Assembly (NCBI GenBank): GCA_031422195.1
Contig: JANOPZ010000077.1
Location: forward strand, 4,647-68,646
Direction of reading: 5' to 3'
DNA from: JALOTE01 sp031422195
GTDB lineage: Bacteria; Pseudomonadota; Alphaproteobacteria; Rhizobiales; Rhizobiaceae
DNA length: 64,000 bases
Within the stretch, counting starts at the first letter, position 1. The number at the start of each line of letters is the position of its first letter. The position numbers and the translations under genes were made by a program. The notes below the pieces were generated by a model, which did no database searches, was not told where the DNA came from, and saw only the letters and a list, made by a program, of their open reading frames with translations. Positions 18,862 through 28,530 of this stretch are shown here, one piece after another.

Positions 18862-19970
18862 GTTTTAAGCTTGCTACATTTAATGTTGAAAATCTGCTGA
18901 CGCGATTTGATTTTTCGGGTTGGAAAAATGAAATTAGTAAAGACCGCTCTTTATCCTTGTTTGAGATCAAGGACCAAGCACAGTTTGAGCGGATGGAAAC
19001 AGCACGGTTGGTTGCGACTGCCGATGATGTGCGCCAGCACTCGGCCTTAGCAATTGCAGAGACCGAGGCTGATATCTTATGTGTGCAGGAAGTTGAAGGC
19101 GAGGCGGCGCTGAAGGCGTTTGAGGCTGGCTATTTGTACCGTATGATTGGATTTGGTTACCCGTTTAAACATATGTCAAACGGCAATGACACGCGCGGCA
19201 TTGATGTGGGAGCAATGTTCCGTTCGCAAACGGCTGATGGTGAAGCGATTGAGCTTGTTAAAATCCTCAGCCACGCCGCGCTAAGCTATGCAGATTTGGA
19301 CTTGTTTACGGATGACTTGGCCAAGCGCGGCCTTAAGCCAGCAGACCGCATTTTCAAACGCGATTGCTTGGAGCTGCATTTGACGGTTGGCGGCAAACCG
19401 CTGGCCCTGTTTGTGGTGCATTTGAAATCCATGGGCGGCGGACGTGATGGTATGAACGGGCGCGACTTTACAATGCCTGTACGGATTGCCGAGGCTAAAG
19501 CCCTTCGCCATATTGTCGGCCAAGCATTTGGTGGCGAGGCCGCCGCAAAGCAGGCAAACTTTGCAATTTGCGGTGATTTCAATGATTATCAAACAAAAAT
19601 TATTGTTGGCGGCGACAAGAAAAACGGCTTCACATTCACCCCTGAACCTGAACCGGTTTCAGCGCTCAACATGCTGCTTGCCGACGGTTTTGCGGTAAAT
19701 GTTTTAGAGCGGTTGGAGCCGCTTGAGCGGTGGACAACCTATCATACGCGCGGGCCGGATGAACGGCATTTGTCCCAGTTGGATTATATTTTATTGTCAT
19801 CTGCTTTGGCGGCAAAAAACTCTGATGCCAAGCCGGCGGTCATTCGCGGGGGACAACCATTCCGCGTGATTTGCCCGTCTGGCCAAATTGGGGAACGCTA
19901 TCCGCGCATTGGCTGGGACAGGCCAAAGGCGAGCGACCATTGTCCCGTTGTGATGACGCTCACCCTTTGA
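18858..19970 (+). CDS. Endonuclease/exonuclease/phosphatase family protein
   Basis: The 370-residue protein shows the EEP active-site set in order: LATFNVENL near the N-terminus, LCVQEVEGEAAL (metal-binding Glu), FAICGDFNDYQ (about residue 236) and the C-terminal SDHCPVVM with the catalytic His. The family includes nucleases, phosphodiesterases and lipid phosphatases, and no signal peptide is evident. The start overlaps the amidase gene by four bases. The nature of the phosphodiester substrate is unknown. Confidence 0.88.
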   Translation: MSFKLATFNVENLLTRFDFSGWKNEISKDRSLSLFEIKDQAQFERMETARLVATADDVRQHSALAIAETEADILCVQEVEGEAALKAFEAGYLYRMIGFGYPFKHMSNGNDTRGIDVGAMFRSQTADGEAIELVKILSHAALSYADLDLFTDDLAKRGLKPADRIFKRDCLELHLTVGGKPLALFVVHLKSMGGGRDGMNGRDFTMPVRIAEAKALRHIVGQAFGGEAAAKQANFAICGDFNDYQTKIIVGGDKKNGFTFTPEPEPVSALNMLLADGFAVNVLERLEPLERWTTYHTRGPDERHLSQLDYILLSSALAAKNSDAKPAVIRGGQPFRVICPSGQIGERYPRIGWDRPKASDHCPVVMTLTL

Positions 19971-19979
19971 GGAAAGCCC

Positions 19980-20858
19980 ATGAAACGTAAATATGCCATT
20001 TATGACGTGTTCACGACGCAGCGTCTTGCGGGCAATCCGCTGGCTGTGGTTTTTGATGCCGGCGACCTAAATTCGCAACACATGCAAGCAATTGCCGGTG
20101 AATTCAATCTTTCCGAAACCGTTTTCATTTTGCCGCGCCAAAACCCGATGGCGGATTATAAATTGCGCATTTTTACGCCCGCATATGAGATGGATTTTGC
20201 AGGCCACCCGACGGTTGGGGCGGCGGTCGCTTTGGCTGATGGTCGCGATAAAGCCGGGTTGATTTTGGAGCTGAATGTTGGTCTGACACCTTGCGCTGTA
20301 GCGGTGCAAGATGGCGTGCCCTATGCTGAGTTTGTAGCTCCGGCTTTGCCGCTTGAAAGTGAGTTGGCTTTGCACCCAGACCGGGCCGCAAAAGTCATCA
20401 ATGTTGAACCATTTGAAGTTGGCTTTAAGCGCTACGGCGTTTCGGCTTTCGGCGTCGCCAAACCCTATCTTTATGTGCCGGTGGATGGTTTGGAAGTGAT
20501 TGCAAAATGCCGTCCGACACCGGATTTGATGCGCGGCGGGATTCCCTATTCCGGAATCTATGCATTCACCCGCCGGTCGATCACCAAAGAGGCGGCCTTT
20601 CATGCGCGGTTTTTTGCACCTGATATGGGCATTGCTGAAGACCCGGCAACCGGTTCGGCAGCAGTCGGTCTTGCAGGCGTCATTATGAAGTATGAGCCGC
20701 CGGAAGATGGCAGGCATACTTATATTATTGAGCAAGGTTTTGAGATGGGCCGCCCATCCATGCTTCGACTTGAACTGGAAGTCGAGAATGCGGCGTTAAA
20801 ACATGTCCGGCTTGGCGGCAATGCGGTGAAAGTGGCAGAAGGCGTGCTCTACCTTTAG
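19980..20858 (+). CDS. PhzF-family isomerase/epimerase-like protein
   Basis: The 292-residue protein begins YAIYDVFTTQRLAGNPLAVV and has the catalytic Glu in FNLSETVFILP (about residue 46), plus the second-domain signature EDPATGSAAVGLAG. PhzF-fold proteins do acid-base isomerisations like diaminopimelate epimerase; only a minority make phenazines, and no phenazine genes are nearby. GAGGAAAG precedes the ATG. It closes the operon that begins with the DjlA-like gene, and its stop overlaps the stop of soxG by four bases in convergent orientation. Confidence 0.9.
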   Translation: MKRKYAIYDVFTTQRLAGNPLAVVFDAGDLNSQHMQAIAGEFNLSETVFILPRQNPMADYKLRIFTPAYEMDFAGHPTVGAAVALADGRDKAGLILELNVGLTPCAVAVQDGVPYAEFVAPALPLESELALHPDRAAKVINVEPFEVGFKRYGVSAFGVAKPYLYVPVDGLEVIAKCRPTPDLMRGGIPYSGIYAFTRRSITKEAAFHARFFAPDMGIAEDPATGSAAVGLAGVIMKYEPPEDGRHTYIIEQGFEMGRPSMLRLELEVENAALKHVRLGGNAVKVAEGVLYL

Positions 20859-21430
20859 CCTTCAATCTCAACGCCATATTCTGTGCCAGCCTTGATCAAC
20901 GCTTTGAGGAAATCGCGCGCAAATGAACGGTGGGGCAACAGCAAAAAACGCGTGGCATTTTCGCGGTAAATAAGCGCAAAAATAACATGATGTGCCGTGG
21001 CAATTCCTGTTCCGCTTTTGAAGGCGCTGGCATCAAAATCAATGGCAAATAGTTTTGATAAAACGTCGCTCACCCGCGCGCCTTCAACAGCCAAACAGAC
21101 GCGGCCATGGCTTTGATCAATAATTGCCGCTTGGTCGGACGGCACTGCAGCCTTTAGCGCGGGCAAACGATTGTCATCACGGGCGACCATAAACACGCGG
21201 TCGGCGGCATGGGCAAAACTTAAATCGCCGTCAAAGCGGCGGGCTACTGCAGAGACAATGTCCAATACAGAATTGCCAGGGTCAAAACTGACAATCTCGG
21301 CTTGGGTTTGGTTAACAATCCATTCGATAGAGATGCCGGGGGCGCCGTCTTTTTTGCCGATGCGATCAGGCACAAGCAATGCACCAAACGGGCTGTCAAT
21401 TTTCAACGACTGGGTTTGGTTTCTAACCAT
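20855..21430 (-). CDS. soxG: Sarcosine oxidase gamma subunit
   Basis: The ATG at 21430 (MVRNQTQSLKIDSP) is chosen because AAGGGAG sits 8 bases before it; this gives 191 residues and an 8-base overlap with soxA. The sequence has the gamma-subunit pattern, including the Ser-rich start, the central SDQAAIIDQSHGRVCLAVEG stretch and the C-terminal RSFARDFLKALIKAGTEYGVE. In heterotetrameric sarcosine oxidase this subunit packs against the THF-binding part of alpha. It is last in the soxBDAG order, which is conserved in alphaproteobacteria. Confidence 0.92.
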   Translation of the reverse strand: MVRNQTQSLKIDSPFGALLVPDRIGKKDGAPGISIEWIVNQTQAEIVSFDPGNSVLDIVSAVARRFDGDLSFAHAADRVFMVARDDNRLPALKAAVPSDQAAIIDQSHGRVCLAVEGARVSDVLSKLFAIDFDASAFKSGTGIATAHHVIFALIYRENATRFLLLPHRSFARDFLKALIKAGTEYGVEIEG

Positions 21431-24236
21431 GCATACGGCTCCCTTCTGCATCGACCATATGCGGGCTGATCACTTCGATTGGCATTATCATTTTGCGCAA
21501 GGGGTCTGACAGGATCAGTTTTTGCCCTATGCGTTTTCTACCGTCGCTCATTAAAGCAAGCCCAACGTAACATCCAAGTTCGGGTGAATAACAGGCCGCT
21601 GTGACGTGGCCCAAGCTGGTCGCGACTTCGCTGACTGAGGCGTTTTCAATGATATGCGCACCACCGTTTAACGCACGGCCGTCGAGCGATTTTAGGCCAA
21701 CCAATTGCAAACGCCCTTCACGGATGAGGCCATCGCGATTTGCCATAGCCGAGCCGATGAAGGGTTTTTTCTTCGATAGCATGCCGCCAAGACCAAGATC
21801 GGCAGCGGTGGTGCGTCCGTCAAGTTCAGCGCCGGTGACATGGCCTTTTTCGACACGCAATGTGCCAAGTGCCTCCAGCCCATAAGGTACCAAGCCAAGT
21901 GGAGTGCCAGTTTCAATCAACGCTTCCCACACGCGGCGGGCATGGCCTGCAGGTGCATAGACTTCGTAGGCGCGTTCACCAGAAAACGAAAGGCGTGCGA
22001 TCATAACTTCGACGCCGTCGATGACGCCATGGATGATGCCCATATGAGGAAGCGCTTCGTTTTCCACCGAAGCTCCAGTGACAACCTTGCCGAGAATGTT
22101 GCGCGCTTGCGGCCCGGAAATTGCCATTGCACCCCAATGATCGGTGACCGATGTGGCCACAACTTTCAGATCGGGCCAGATGCATTGAATATAATATTCC
22201 AAATGCTCCATTACCTTGGCCGCATTGGCAGTAGTTGTTGTTACGAGGAACTCGGTTTCACCCAAACGCCATGCTGTGCCATCATCAAATAAAATGCCAT
22301 CTTCGCGGAGCATCAAGCCATAGCGCGCTTTCATCACTGGCAGCGTCGACATCATGTTGGTATAAATGCGGTTGAGAAACTCAGCTGCATCCGGCCCTTG
22401 CACCATAATTTTGCCGAGTGTGGAAACATCAACCAGACCGGCCGTTGCGCGCACGGCTCTGGCTTCGCGCACATAGGCCTGCTCAATGGTTTCCCCAATA
22501 TGCAGATAGGCCATAGGGCGGTGCCAAAGGCCTGCGGCATATGTTTGACCGGCGTTCTCGAGGTGCCAATCGTGCATCGGCGTCAATCGGTTCGGCATGA
22601 CATGGCCAAAGCGTTCAGCGGCAATTGAACCTAATGAAACACCGGCAAAAGGGGCACGAAGACGAGATGTGCCAGTTTCGGCAATGGATTTTCCAAGCAG
22701 TGCAGCCATCCGGCCCATGCCAGCAACATGCGAAGTGCGCCCTTGATCGGTTGCCATGCCAAGCGTGGTGTAACGCTTCAAATGTTCAACCGACGTGAAA
22801 CCTTCCCGGTGCGCCAAATCGATATCGGTATCAGTGACATCATGCTGAAAATCAATGAAGGCTTTATCTTCAGGTGTTTCTGCTTGAATGAGCAAAACGG
22901 GGGCAGGGTGGGGCAGACCGTCGCCGACTAATGTTCCCACTGCGTGCCAATTTTCCGGCAATGCTGGCGGCAAAAAGGCCTGCAAATTTTCATTGAAATT
23001 TGGCCGTGCGCCTTTCTGAACACTCAATGAAATGAGGGGTGTAAAACCGCCTGAAGTGCCAAGCGAATCGCAAGTGATTTCGCGGGTCGGGCCCGAGGTT
23101 TTGCCCGAAGCATCAACTGCCTGAATTGTGATGCCAGTGACGGCGTTTTTACCGGTTGTTTTTACCACACCATAGCCGAGGATAATTTCTGTTTGAGCCA
23201 AACCGGCTGTAATGCGTGCTTCGTCGCTGATCGAAGATCGAACATCGACGATAGCGATGATCGAAGCACCGGCGTTGGCTAGATCGCGGGCCACGCCATA
23301 TGCGCTGTCGTTATTGGTGAAAATTGCAATTTGCTCACCGACCAGAACACCAAATTGCTCTGCATAATGCGCCATAGCGCCAGCCAACATGACACCCGGC
23401 TTATCGTTGCCCGGAAATACCATCGGGCGCTCGCTCGCGCCGGTTGCCAGCACCACTGAAGCAGCGCGCATTACCCAATGACGGTGGCGCGGTTCGCCAT
23501 GATTTGGCGCCCGATGTTCGGACACGCGCTCAAGGGCGGTAAATGTATCGCTGTCATAAGCACCCCAAACCATCGTGCGCGTAAGCACTTTTACATTAGG
23601 GTATGAAGCCAGCGCACCTGTAGCTTCATAAGGTGGGTTGAGGTCGGCAATGATAACGCGTTGGCCTTGTTCGGCCGCTTTTGTTGCTGCTTCCAAACCG
23701 GCTTCACCAGCCCCTATTACCAATACATCGCAGAACGCATTCATACGGTCGTAAAGGGCAGGGTCTGCAACATGACCGGCACTGCCAAGGCCCGCAGCGC
23801 GGCGGATGAACCATTCAAAAAAGTGCCAGATTCGCGGGTTTCGAAATGGGCCAAAGAAGGTTTTATAATAAAAGCCAGCGCCAAAGACTTTGCCGCCGAG
23901 CTGATTGATTGCCCCAAAGTCTGTGTCGAGCGACGGCCAGCGATTTTGGCTGACGGCGACCAAACCATCACGCAATTCGACCATGGTCGCTTGAATGTTT
24001 GGTTCGCGCACACCGTTGTCGATGATTGTCACAAGCGCATTTGGTTCTTCAAGGCCAATGCCCATCACTCCGCGCGGGCGGTGAAGTTTGAACGAGCGGC
24101 CAAAGATTTTAATCCCGCTGCCTAACAGTGCGGAGGCCAAAGTATCACCCGCATGGCCAGTGTATTGTTTGCCGTCAAAGGTGAATCGCAGCGTGACGCT
24201 GGTATCAATACGTAAGCCTGAAGAAAGCCGTTTCAT
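21423..24236 (-). CDS. soxA: Sarcosine oxidase alpha subunit
   Basis: At 937 residues it has an N-terminal ferredoxin-like fold (FTFDGKQYTGHAGDTLASALL), a NAD-binding Rossmann domain (VLVIGAGEAGLEAATKAAEQG, about residues 170-190), a C-terminal GcvT-type THF domain from about 575, and ends YSPELGCYVGLALMSDGRKRIG. The enzyme oxidises sarcosine to glycine, with the one-carbon unit going to THF. After the second Rossmann strand the usual DExxxxGG segment is replaced by ADLNPPYEATGALA, about 20 residues shorter than in the Corynebacterium subunit as I recall it. The start overlaps soxD by four bases. Confidence 0.95.
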   Translation of the reverse strand: MKRLSSGLRIDTSVTLRFTFDGKQYTGHAGDTLASALLGSGIKIFGRSFKLHRPRGVMGIGLEEPNALVTIIDNGVREPNIQATMVELRDGLVAVSQNRWPSLDTDFGAINQLGGKVFGAGFYYKTFFGPFRNPRIWHFFEWFIRRAAGLGSAGHVADPALYDRMNAFCDVLVIGAGEAGLEAATKAAEQGQRVIIADLNPPYEATGALASYPNVKVLTRTMVWGAYDSDTFTALERVSEHRAPNHGEPRHRHWVMRAASVVLATGASERPMVFPGNDKPGVMLAGAMAHYAEQFGVLVGEQIAIFTNNDSAYGVARDLANAGASIIAIVDVRSSISDEARITAGLAQTEIILGYGVVKTTGKNAVTGITIQAVDASGKTSGPTREITCDSLGTSGGFTPLISLSVQKGARPNFNENLQAFLPPALPENWHAVGTLVGDGLPHPAPVLLIQAETPEDKAFIDFQHDVTDTDIDLAHREGFTSVEHLKRYTTLGMATDQGRTSHVAGMGRMAALLGKSIAETGTSRLRAPFAGVSLGSIAAERFGHVMPNRLTPMHDWHLENAGQTYAAGLWHRPMAYLHIGETIEQAYVREARAVRATAGLVDVSTLGKIMVQGPDAAEFLNRIYTNMMSTLPVMKARYGLMLREDGILFDDGTAWRLGETEFLVTTTTANAAKVMEHLEYYIQCIWPDLKVVATSVTDHWGAMAISGPQARNILGKVVTGASVENEALPHMGIIHGVIDGVEVMIARLSFSGERAYEVYAPAGHARRVWEALIETGTPLGLVPYGLEALGTLRVEKGHVTGAELDGRTTAADLGLGGMLSKKKPFIGSAMANRDGLIREGRLQLVGLKSLDGRALNGGAHIIENASVSEVATSLGHVTAACYSPELGCYVGLALMSDGRKRIGQKLILSDPLRKMIMPIEVISPHMVDAEGSRMHG

Positions 24237-24535
24237 GATTTAGCGGCCTTTGTTTTTGCCGTTTTAATTGGTGCGATTGCAGATTTTTTTGCCAGTTCCG
24301 CGCTGAAAATCTCGTGGGTCACGCTGTCGCGTTCGACGATTAAATGCGCGCGGCAACCGTGGTTGTGCTGCCAAAATTCATGGTGGCGTCCGCGTGTATT
24401 GACCCGGTTGAAGATATAATCGTTCCACACATCCATATCTGTCGAATTAGGGTCGGGACGCGTGCGGTTGGCGTCTCCAGCATAGGAAAACTCAGCGACA
24501 TCACGAAGGCCACAATGGGGGCAATTGATTCTCAT
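24233..24535 (-). CDS. soxD: Sarcosine oxidase delta subunit
   Basis: The true start is ATG 24535 (MRINCPHCGLRD), with GAGGG about 9 bases before it, giving 100 residues. Zinc ligands are visible in CPHCG plus a later His/Cys in the HHEFWQHNHGCRAHLIVERD block, which is highly typical of the delta subunit. The last 25 residues are a Lys/Ala-rich tail (IAPIKTAKTKAAKS) that is poorly conserved in the family. It lies 25 bases after soxB and overlaps soxA by four bases. Confidence 0.94.
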   Translation of the reverse strand: MRINCPHCGLRDVAEFSYAGDANRTRPDPNSTDMDVWNDYIFNRVNTRGRHHEFWQHNHGCRAHLIVERDSVTHEIFSAELAKKSAIAPIKTAKTKAAKS

Positions 24536-24560
24536 GAGTTTGCCCTCGAATTCATTTCTT

Positions 24561-25820
24561 CTAGTGCCATTTTGGTGTCGGACCTTGGCCCTTATCATCG
24601 ATCGCATATCCGCGCGAAAAACGGTCAAGCGTGAAAGGTATTGCTTTGGAATGCGGTTCATCTTTTGCGATAGCATGCGCAAAGCATAGGCCTGAACCGG
24701 GCGTTGCTTTGAAACCGCCATAGCACCAGCCGCAGTTCAAATACATACCCGGCAATGGCCCCGTGGTGATGATTGGCGCACCATCCATCGTCATATCCAT
24801 AATGCCGCCCCATGAGCGCAGCAATCGCACACGGGCAAGCCCCGGAAAAAGCGTCACCATCTCACTCATTACATCTTCAACAACCGGCAGATTGCCGCGC
24901 TGCGCCCACGAATTATAGCCATCAATATCACCGCCAAATAGAATGGAGCCTTTGTCGGTTTGCGAGAAATAGAGATGCCCGCCGCCATAAGTAGCCACAG
25001 TATGAATAATGGGTTTCAGACTTTCGGTGACAAAGGCTTGCAGGACGTGGCTTTCAATCGGCATCCGGTCGATGCCAGCGCGGCGCATCACTTCACTTGT
25101 TGAACCCGCAACGCAGACGGCCACTTTAGGCGCACGAATTTCACCGCGCGTTGTGCGCACACCGATAATTTGGTCGCCGTCCTTGATAAATTCCAAAACT
25201 TCGGCATTTTCGATGAGATCAACGCCAAGCCTGTCCGCGGCACGGGCATAGCCCCAAGCGACGGCATCATGGCGCGCAACGCCGCCGGATTTTTGCATGA
25301 GGCCGCCGTAAATGGGAAAGCGGGCGTGCTCACTCATGTCGATGCCGGGCAGGGCTTTGCCAACATCGGCGCGCGAATATAAATCGGCATCAATACCGTT
25401 TAACCGCATGGCGTTTCCGCGCCGGGCGAACTGATCAAGCTGGGCCGGGTGATGTGCGATATTCAAAACACCGCGCTGCGAGAACATAACGTTGTAGTTA
25501 AGCTCTTGTGAAAGGCCCTCCCACATGTCCATGCACAGCTCGTAGAAATGCTGATTTTCAGGCAGAAGGTAATTGGAGCGGATGGCCTGCGTATTGCGGC
25601 CGACATTACCTTGACCAAGCGATCCTTTCTCAACGACCGCCACGTTGCGGATGCCAAATTCTTTGGCAAGGTAATAGGCGGTTGAAAGGCCATGCCCGCC
25701 GCCGCCGACGATGATCACGTCATAGCTGGATTTCGGCTCTGGCTTTCTCCAGGCCTGTTTCCAATCAGTATTTCCATTGAAGGCGTTTTTTATAACCTGC
25801 CACGCGGAATATTCGGCCAT
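24561..25820 (-). CDS. soxB: Sarcosine oxidase beta subunit
   Basis: The ATG at 25820 gives 419 residues; a GTG three codons upstream is also possible. The FAD-binding Rossmann motif DVIIVGGGGHGLSTAYYLAKEFG lies at about residues 33-55. The motif GNVGRNTQAIRSNYL matches the beta subunit, which carries the covalently held FMN and the sarcosine site. It begins the soxBDAG operon and is divergent from the MscS-type gene across 138 bases. The operon encodes the last demethylation step, sarcosine to glycine. Confidence 0.95.
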   Translation of the reverse strand: MAEYSAWQVIKNAFNGNTDWKQAWRKPEPKSSYDVIIVGGGGHGLSTAYYLAKEFGIRNVAVVEKGSLGQGNVGRNTQAIRSNYLLPENQHFYELCMDMWEGLSQELNYNVMFSQRGVLNIAHHPAQLDQFARRGNAMRLNGIDADLYSRADVGKALPGIDMSEHARFPIYGGLMQKSGGVARHDAVAWGYARAADRLGVDLIENAEVLEFIKDGDQIIGVRTTRGEIRAPKVAVCVAGSTSEVMRRAGIDRMPIESHVLQAFVTESLKPIIHTVATYGGGHLYFSQTDKGSILFGGDIDGYNSWAQRGNLPVVEDVMSEMVTLFPGLARVRLLRSWGGIMDMTMDGAPIITTGPLPGMYLNCGWCYGGFKATPGSGLCFAHAIAKDEPHSKAIPFTLDRFSRGYAIDDKGQGPTPKWH

Positions 25821-25958
25821 ATGATTCACTTAAGCTTTGATTTAGTTGCAACAATGGCATGTTGCGGGCCTGCCAGCAATTGCACGCGCACAGGTCTTTA
25901 TATGCTTTTTGCGGGAAACCATTGCGTTTGACACCCCCACCGCATTACAAAACGACCT

Positions 25959-28424
25959 ATGATAATTCGATTTGGGTTTCTGCACCGATTTATGCCTGCG
26001 TTAATAGCACTTTTGCTCGCGGGTATTTTGCTGCCTGATTTTTCCTATTCGCAAGCACCATTGGCTCAACCAGTCGAGGTTAGTTCCGGTGAGGCCGAAG
26101 CGATTGCAGAGATTGATTCCCAGCTTGCAGCGCTCGATGCTCTAAACAAAAAGGTGCTGGATAGTTTGCAAAATGATGACGCATTGCTTGGCGCGCGCAT
26201 TTCTGCAGAAATAATATCGCGCGCTTTGATTGAGGCGTCAGTACGTTTTCGTCCTATTTTGAAAGATATCACAACGCGGGCTGAAACCTTTAAGTCAGCC
26301 ACGGCCGAAGGCGATACGCCCGCCCCCGAGGTTGCAGCTGGCGTTGCCGCATTAAACAAACGAAAATCAGCCATTAATGGCGCACTTGCTAAAGCAGAGG
26401 ATGGATCGTTGGCTGCTTCGGCTTTGGTTGAAAAGGTGGGTGTTGCGAGACGCGATCTTTTCTCTTCCCAGCTTGCACAGCGCGTTGAATTATCAGACGT
26501 TTTTAATGCCCAAACAGCAAGCGATGTGGGCGCAGAGGGCCGAGATTTAAGCCGCCGCGTAACGTCTTGGTTAACGTTCATGTTGCGGTTCAAATTGAAC
26601 GGCGTTTTGGCAGCTACCACGTTTGCATTGATTGCAGCTTTAGCTTTTTTACGGTTGGGCACAGTATTTGCCCGCCCGTTTGGCCGCCATAATGTTGTCG
26701 GTTATCAGCCCAGCTACTTGACCCGCATCGTATCAGCCCTTGTGGCAACCTTATTGCCGGCTTTAACGTTGGCTGTGTTTTTGAGCACCGTATATTATTT
26801 GCTGGATTGGTATGCACTTCTCCGGCCAGATATCGCCGAGATGCTATCGTCATTGATGCGCTTTATTTGGCAAGTGTTTTTCGTTTACCGCTTAGCGCTT
26901 GCCATTTTGCAGCCTTCACAGGAACCTTGGCGCTTGTTGAGCGTGTCAGACAATATCGCGCGCCTTTTATTGGTTTTAGCAACTTTGCTTGCTGTCGTGA
27001 CTGGCGCAGACACTCTGCTCAATGCATTCTCAAACACGCTGTCTTCCCCCTTTTCGCTTACAGTCGGGCGCAGCTTTGGTTTTGCAATTTTGATTGGTTT
27101 GCTGTTGCTGGCAACCGCTTTATTAAAACCATTCAAAACTGAAGCAGGGGTTGCAAAACCTTGGCCGCCTTATGCTAAGGGCTTTATTGTACTTGCCGGT
27201 TTAGCTCCGATTTTTGCTGCACTTTTTGGCTATGTCGGTTTGGCACGATTTGTAACCCAACAAATTGTCGTCACCGGCGCGATTGCTGCAACCATGATTG
27301 TAGGCTTTTTGTGCGCTCAAGCATTGGCCGATGAAGATGCACTAAAATCATCGTCGATTGGCCGCCAATTGCATGACCGTTTTGGCCTGACAGATCGCCA
27401 GCTTGACATCACTGCGATGATGGCAAGCCTGCTGACATATGCTGCCGTGTTATTTGTGGGCGTTCCACTGATTTTGTTGCAATGGGGCTTTAAGTGGGCA
27501 GATTTGGTTCTAACCGCAGTTTACTTTCTGACAGAGCTTAAAATAGGCTCAGTGACGATTTCTATTACGGCTATCGGCATTGGCATATTGGTGTTTTTTG
27601 TTGGTTATTATCTGTCGGGCCGGTTTGAAAACTGGCTTGATAAAACAGTTCTGTCGCGTGCCCGTATGGATAAGGGTGCGCGAACATCTATCCGCACCGC
27701 TGTTGGATATCTCGGAATTGCGTTGGCAGCACTTGTCGGCATTTCGGTTGCCGGGGTGCAGTTGTCAAGCTTAGCGCTGGTCGCCGGGGCTCTGTCTGTT
27801 GGTATCGGTTTTGGCTTGCAAAATATTGTATCGAACTTCGTATCTGGATTAATACTGCTCGCCGAACGCCCGTTCAAAGAGGGGGATTGGATTGAAGCTG
27901 GAGCTGTCAATGGTATTGTGAAGAAGGTTTCGGTCAGGGCAACGGAAATTGAGACGTTTCAAAAGCAATCGGTCATTTTGCCAAATTCTAGTTTGATCAA
28001 TGCGGCGGTTGGTAATTGGACACACAGAAACACTTTGGCGCGGCTCGACGTGCCGGTGGTTGTCAGCTACGGCGCTGATGTCGTAAAAGTGCAAAATATA
28101 TTGCGCTCCATTGCGTTGGCACATCCCAAGGTGTTGAAAACGCCTGAGCCGTTCGTGTTGTTCAAAGGGTTTGGTGCTGAGCGGCTGGAATTTGAATTGA
28201 GGTTTTTCATCGCTGACCTGTTTGAGCAAGCGGTCATTGGCACTGATGTCCGGTTTGAAATTGTTAAGCAGTTTAGACTGCAGGGCGTTGACCTGCCTTA
28301 TCAACAGCACGACGCTATGCATTCAATTTTTGCGGACGATCCAGATATTGGATCTGCGGCGATAACACTCGAACAAAACTCAAATGAAAGCGCTAAAGTC
28401 ATCCGCAAATCTACAAAAAGCTGA
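25959..28424 (+). CDS. MscS-family mechanosensitive channel with DUF3772 N-terminus
   Basis: The 821-residue protein has a signal peptide (to about residue 31, FSYSQA), a periplasmic helical DUF3772-like region (about 40-190), about ten membrane helices and a C-terminal MscS domain. The pore helix and vestibule are recognisable: GALSVGIGFGLQNIVSNFVSGLILLAERPFKEGDWIEAG (about 610-650), then VILPNSSLINAAVGNWTH. It would release solutes on hypo-osmotic shock, which fits a cell using betaine-type osmolytes, but no direct link is shown. A signal peptide plus large periplasmic region makes it a KefA-like large member. Confidence 0.92.
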   Translation: MIIRFGFLHRFMPALIALLLAGILLPDFSYSQAPLAQPVEVSSGEAEAIAEIDSQLAALDALNKKVLDSLQNDDALLGARISAEIISRALIEASVRFRPILKDITTRAETFKSATAEGDTPAPEVAAGVAALNKRKSAINGALAKAEDGSLAASALVEKVGVARRDLFSSQLAQRVELSDVFNAQTASDVGAEGRDLSRRVTSWLTFMLRFKLNGVLAATTFALIAALAFLRLGTVFARPFGRHNVVGYQPSYLTRIVSALVATLLPALTLAVFLSTVYYLLDWYALLRPDIAEMLSSLMRFIWQVFFVYRLALAILQPSQEPWRLLSVSDNIARLLLVLATLLAVVTGADTLLNAFSNTLSSPFSLTVGRSFGFAILIGLLLLATALLKPFKTEAGVAKPWPPYAKGFIVLAGLAPIFAALFGYVGLARFVTQQIVVTGAIAATMIVGFLCAQALADEDALKSSSIGRQLHDRFGLTDRQLDITAMMASLLTYAAVLFVGVPLILLQWGFKWADLVLTAVYFLTELKIGSVTISITAIGIGILVFFVGYYLSGRFENWLDKTVLSRARMDKGARTSIRTAVGYLGIALAALVGISVAGVQLSSLALVAGALSVGIGFGLQNIVSNFVSGLILLAERPFKEGDWIEAGAVNGIVKKVSVRATEIETFQKQSVILPNSSLINAAVGNWTHRNTLARLDVPVVVSYGADVVKVQNILRSIALAHPKVLKTPEPFVLFKGFGAERLEFELRFFIADLFEQAVIGTDVRFEIVKQFRLQGVDLPYQQHDAMHSIFADDPDIGSAAITLEQNSNESAKVIRKSTKS

Positions 28425-28474
28425 ATGATTTGTTCAGCCAGCGTTCATAGCACTTTGATAGAAAGCGGGCTGTG

Positions 28475-28513
28475 AAGGGTTGAACCCTTTTCAATGCCGG
28501 TTCAGAAAACCGG
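28475..28513 (+). terminator. Two stem-loops between mscS-like gene and small secreted protein gene
   Basis: AAGGGTTGAACCCTTTT (28475-28491) is a short hairpin with a T run and could end the channel transcript. A second stem, CCGGTT-5-AACCGG (28497-28513), follows directly and ends 6 bases before the AGGAG of the next gene, where it could influence translation or mRNA stability. Confidence 0.4.
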
Positions 28514-28530
28514 TTAAACAGGAGATATAA

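Noticed and set aside
28425..28530. Small RNA gene between the MscS-type and small secreted protein genes
   Set aside because: Two short stems are present, but no promoter was seen and they fit a terminator and leader structure.
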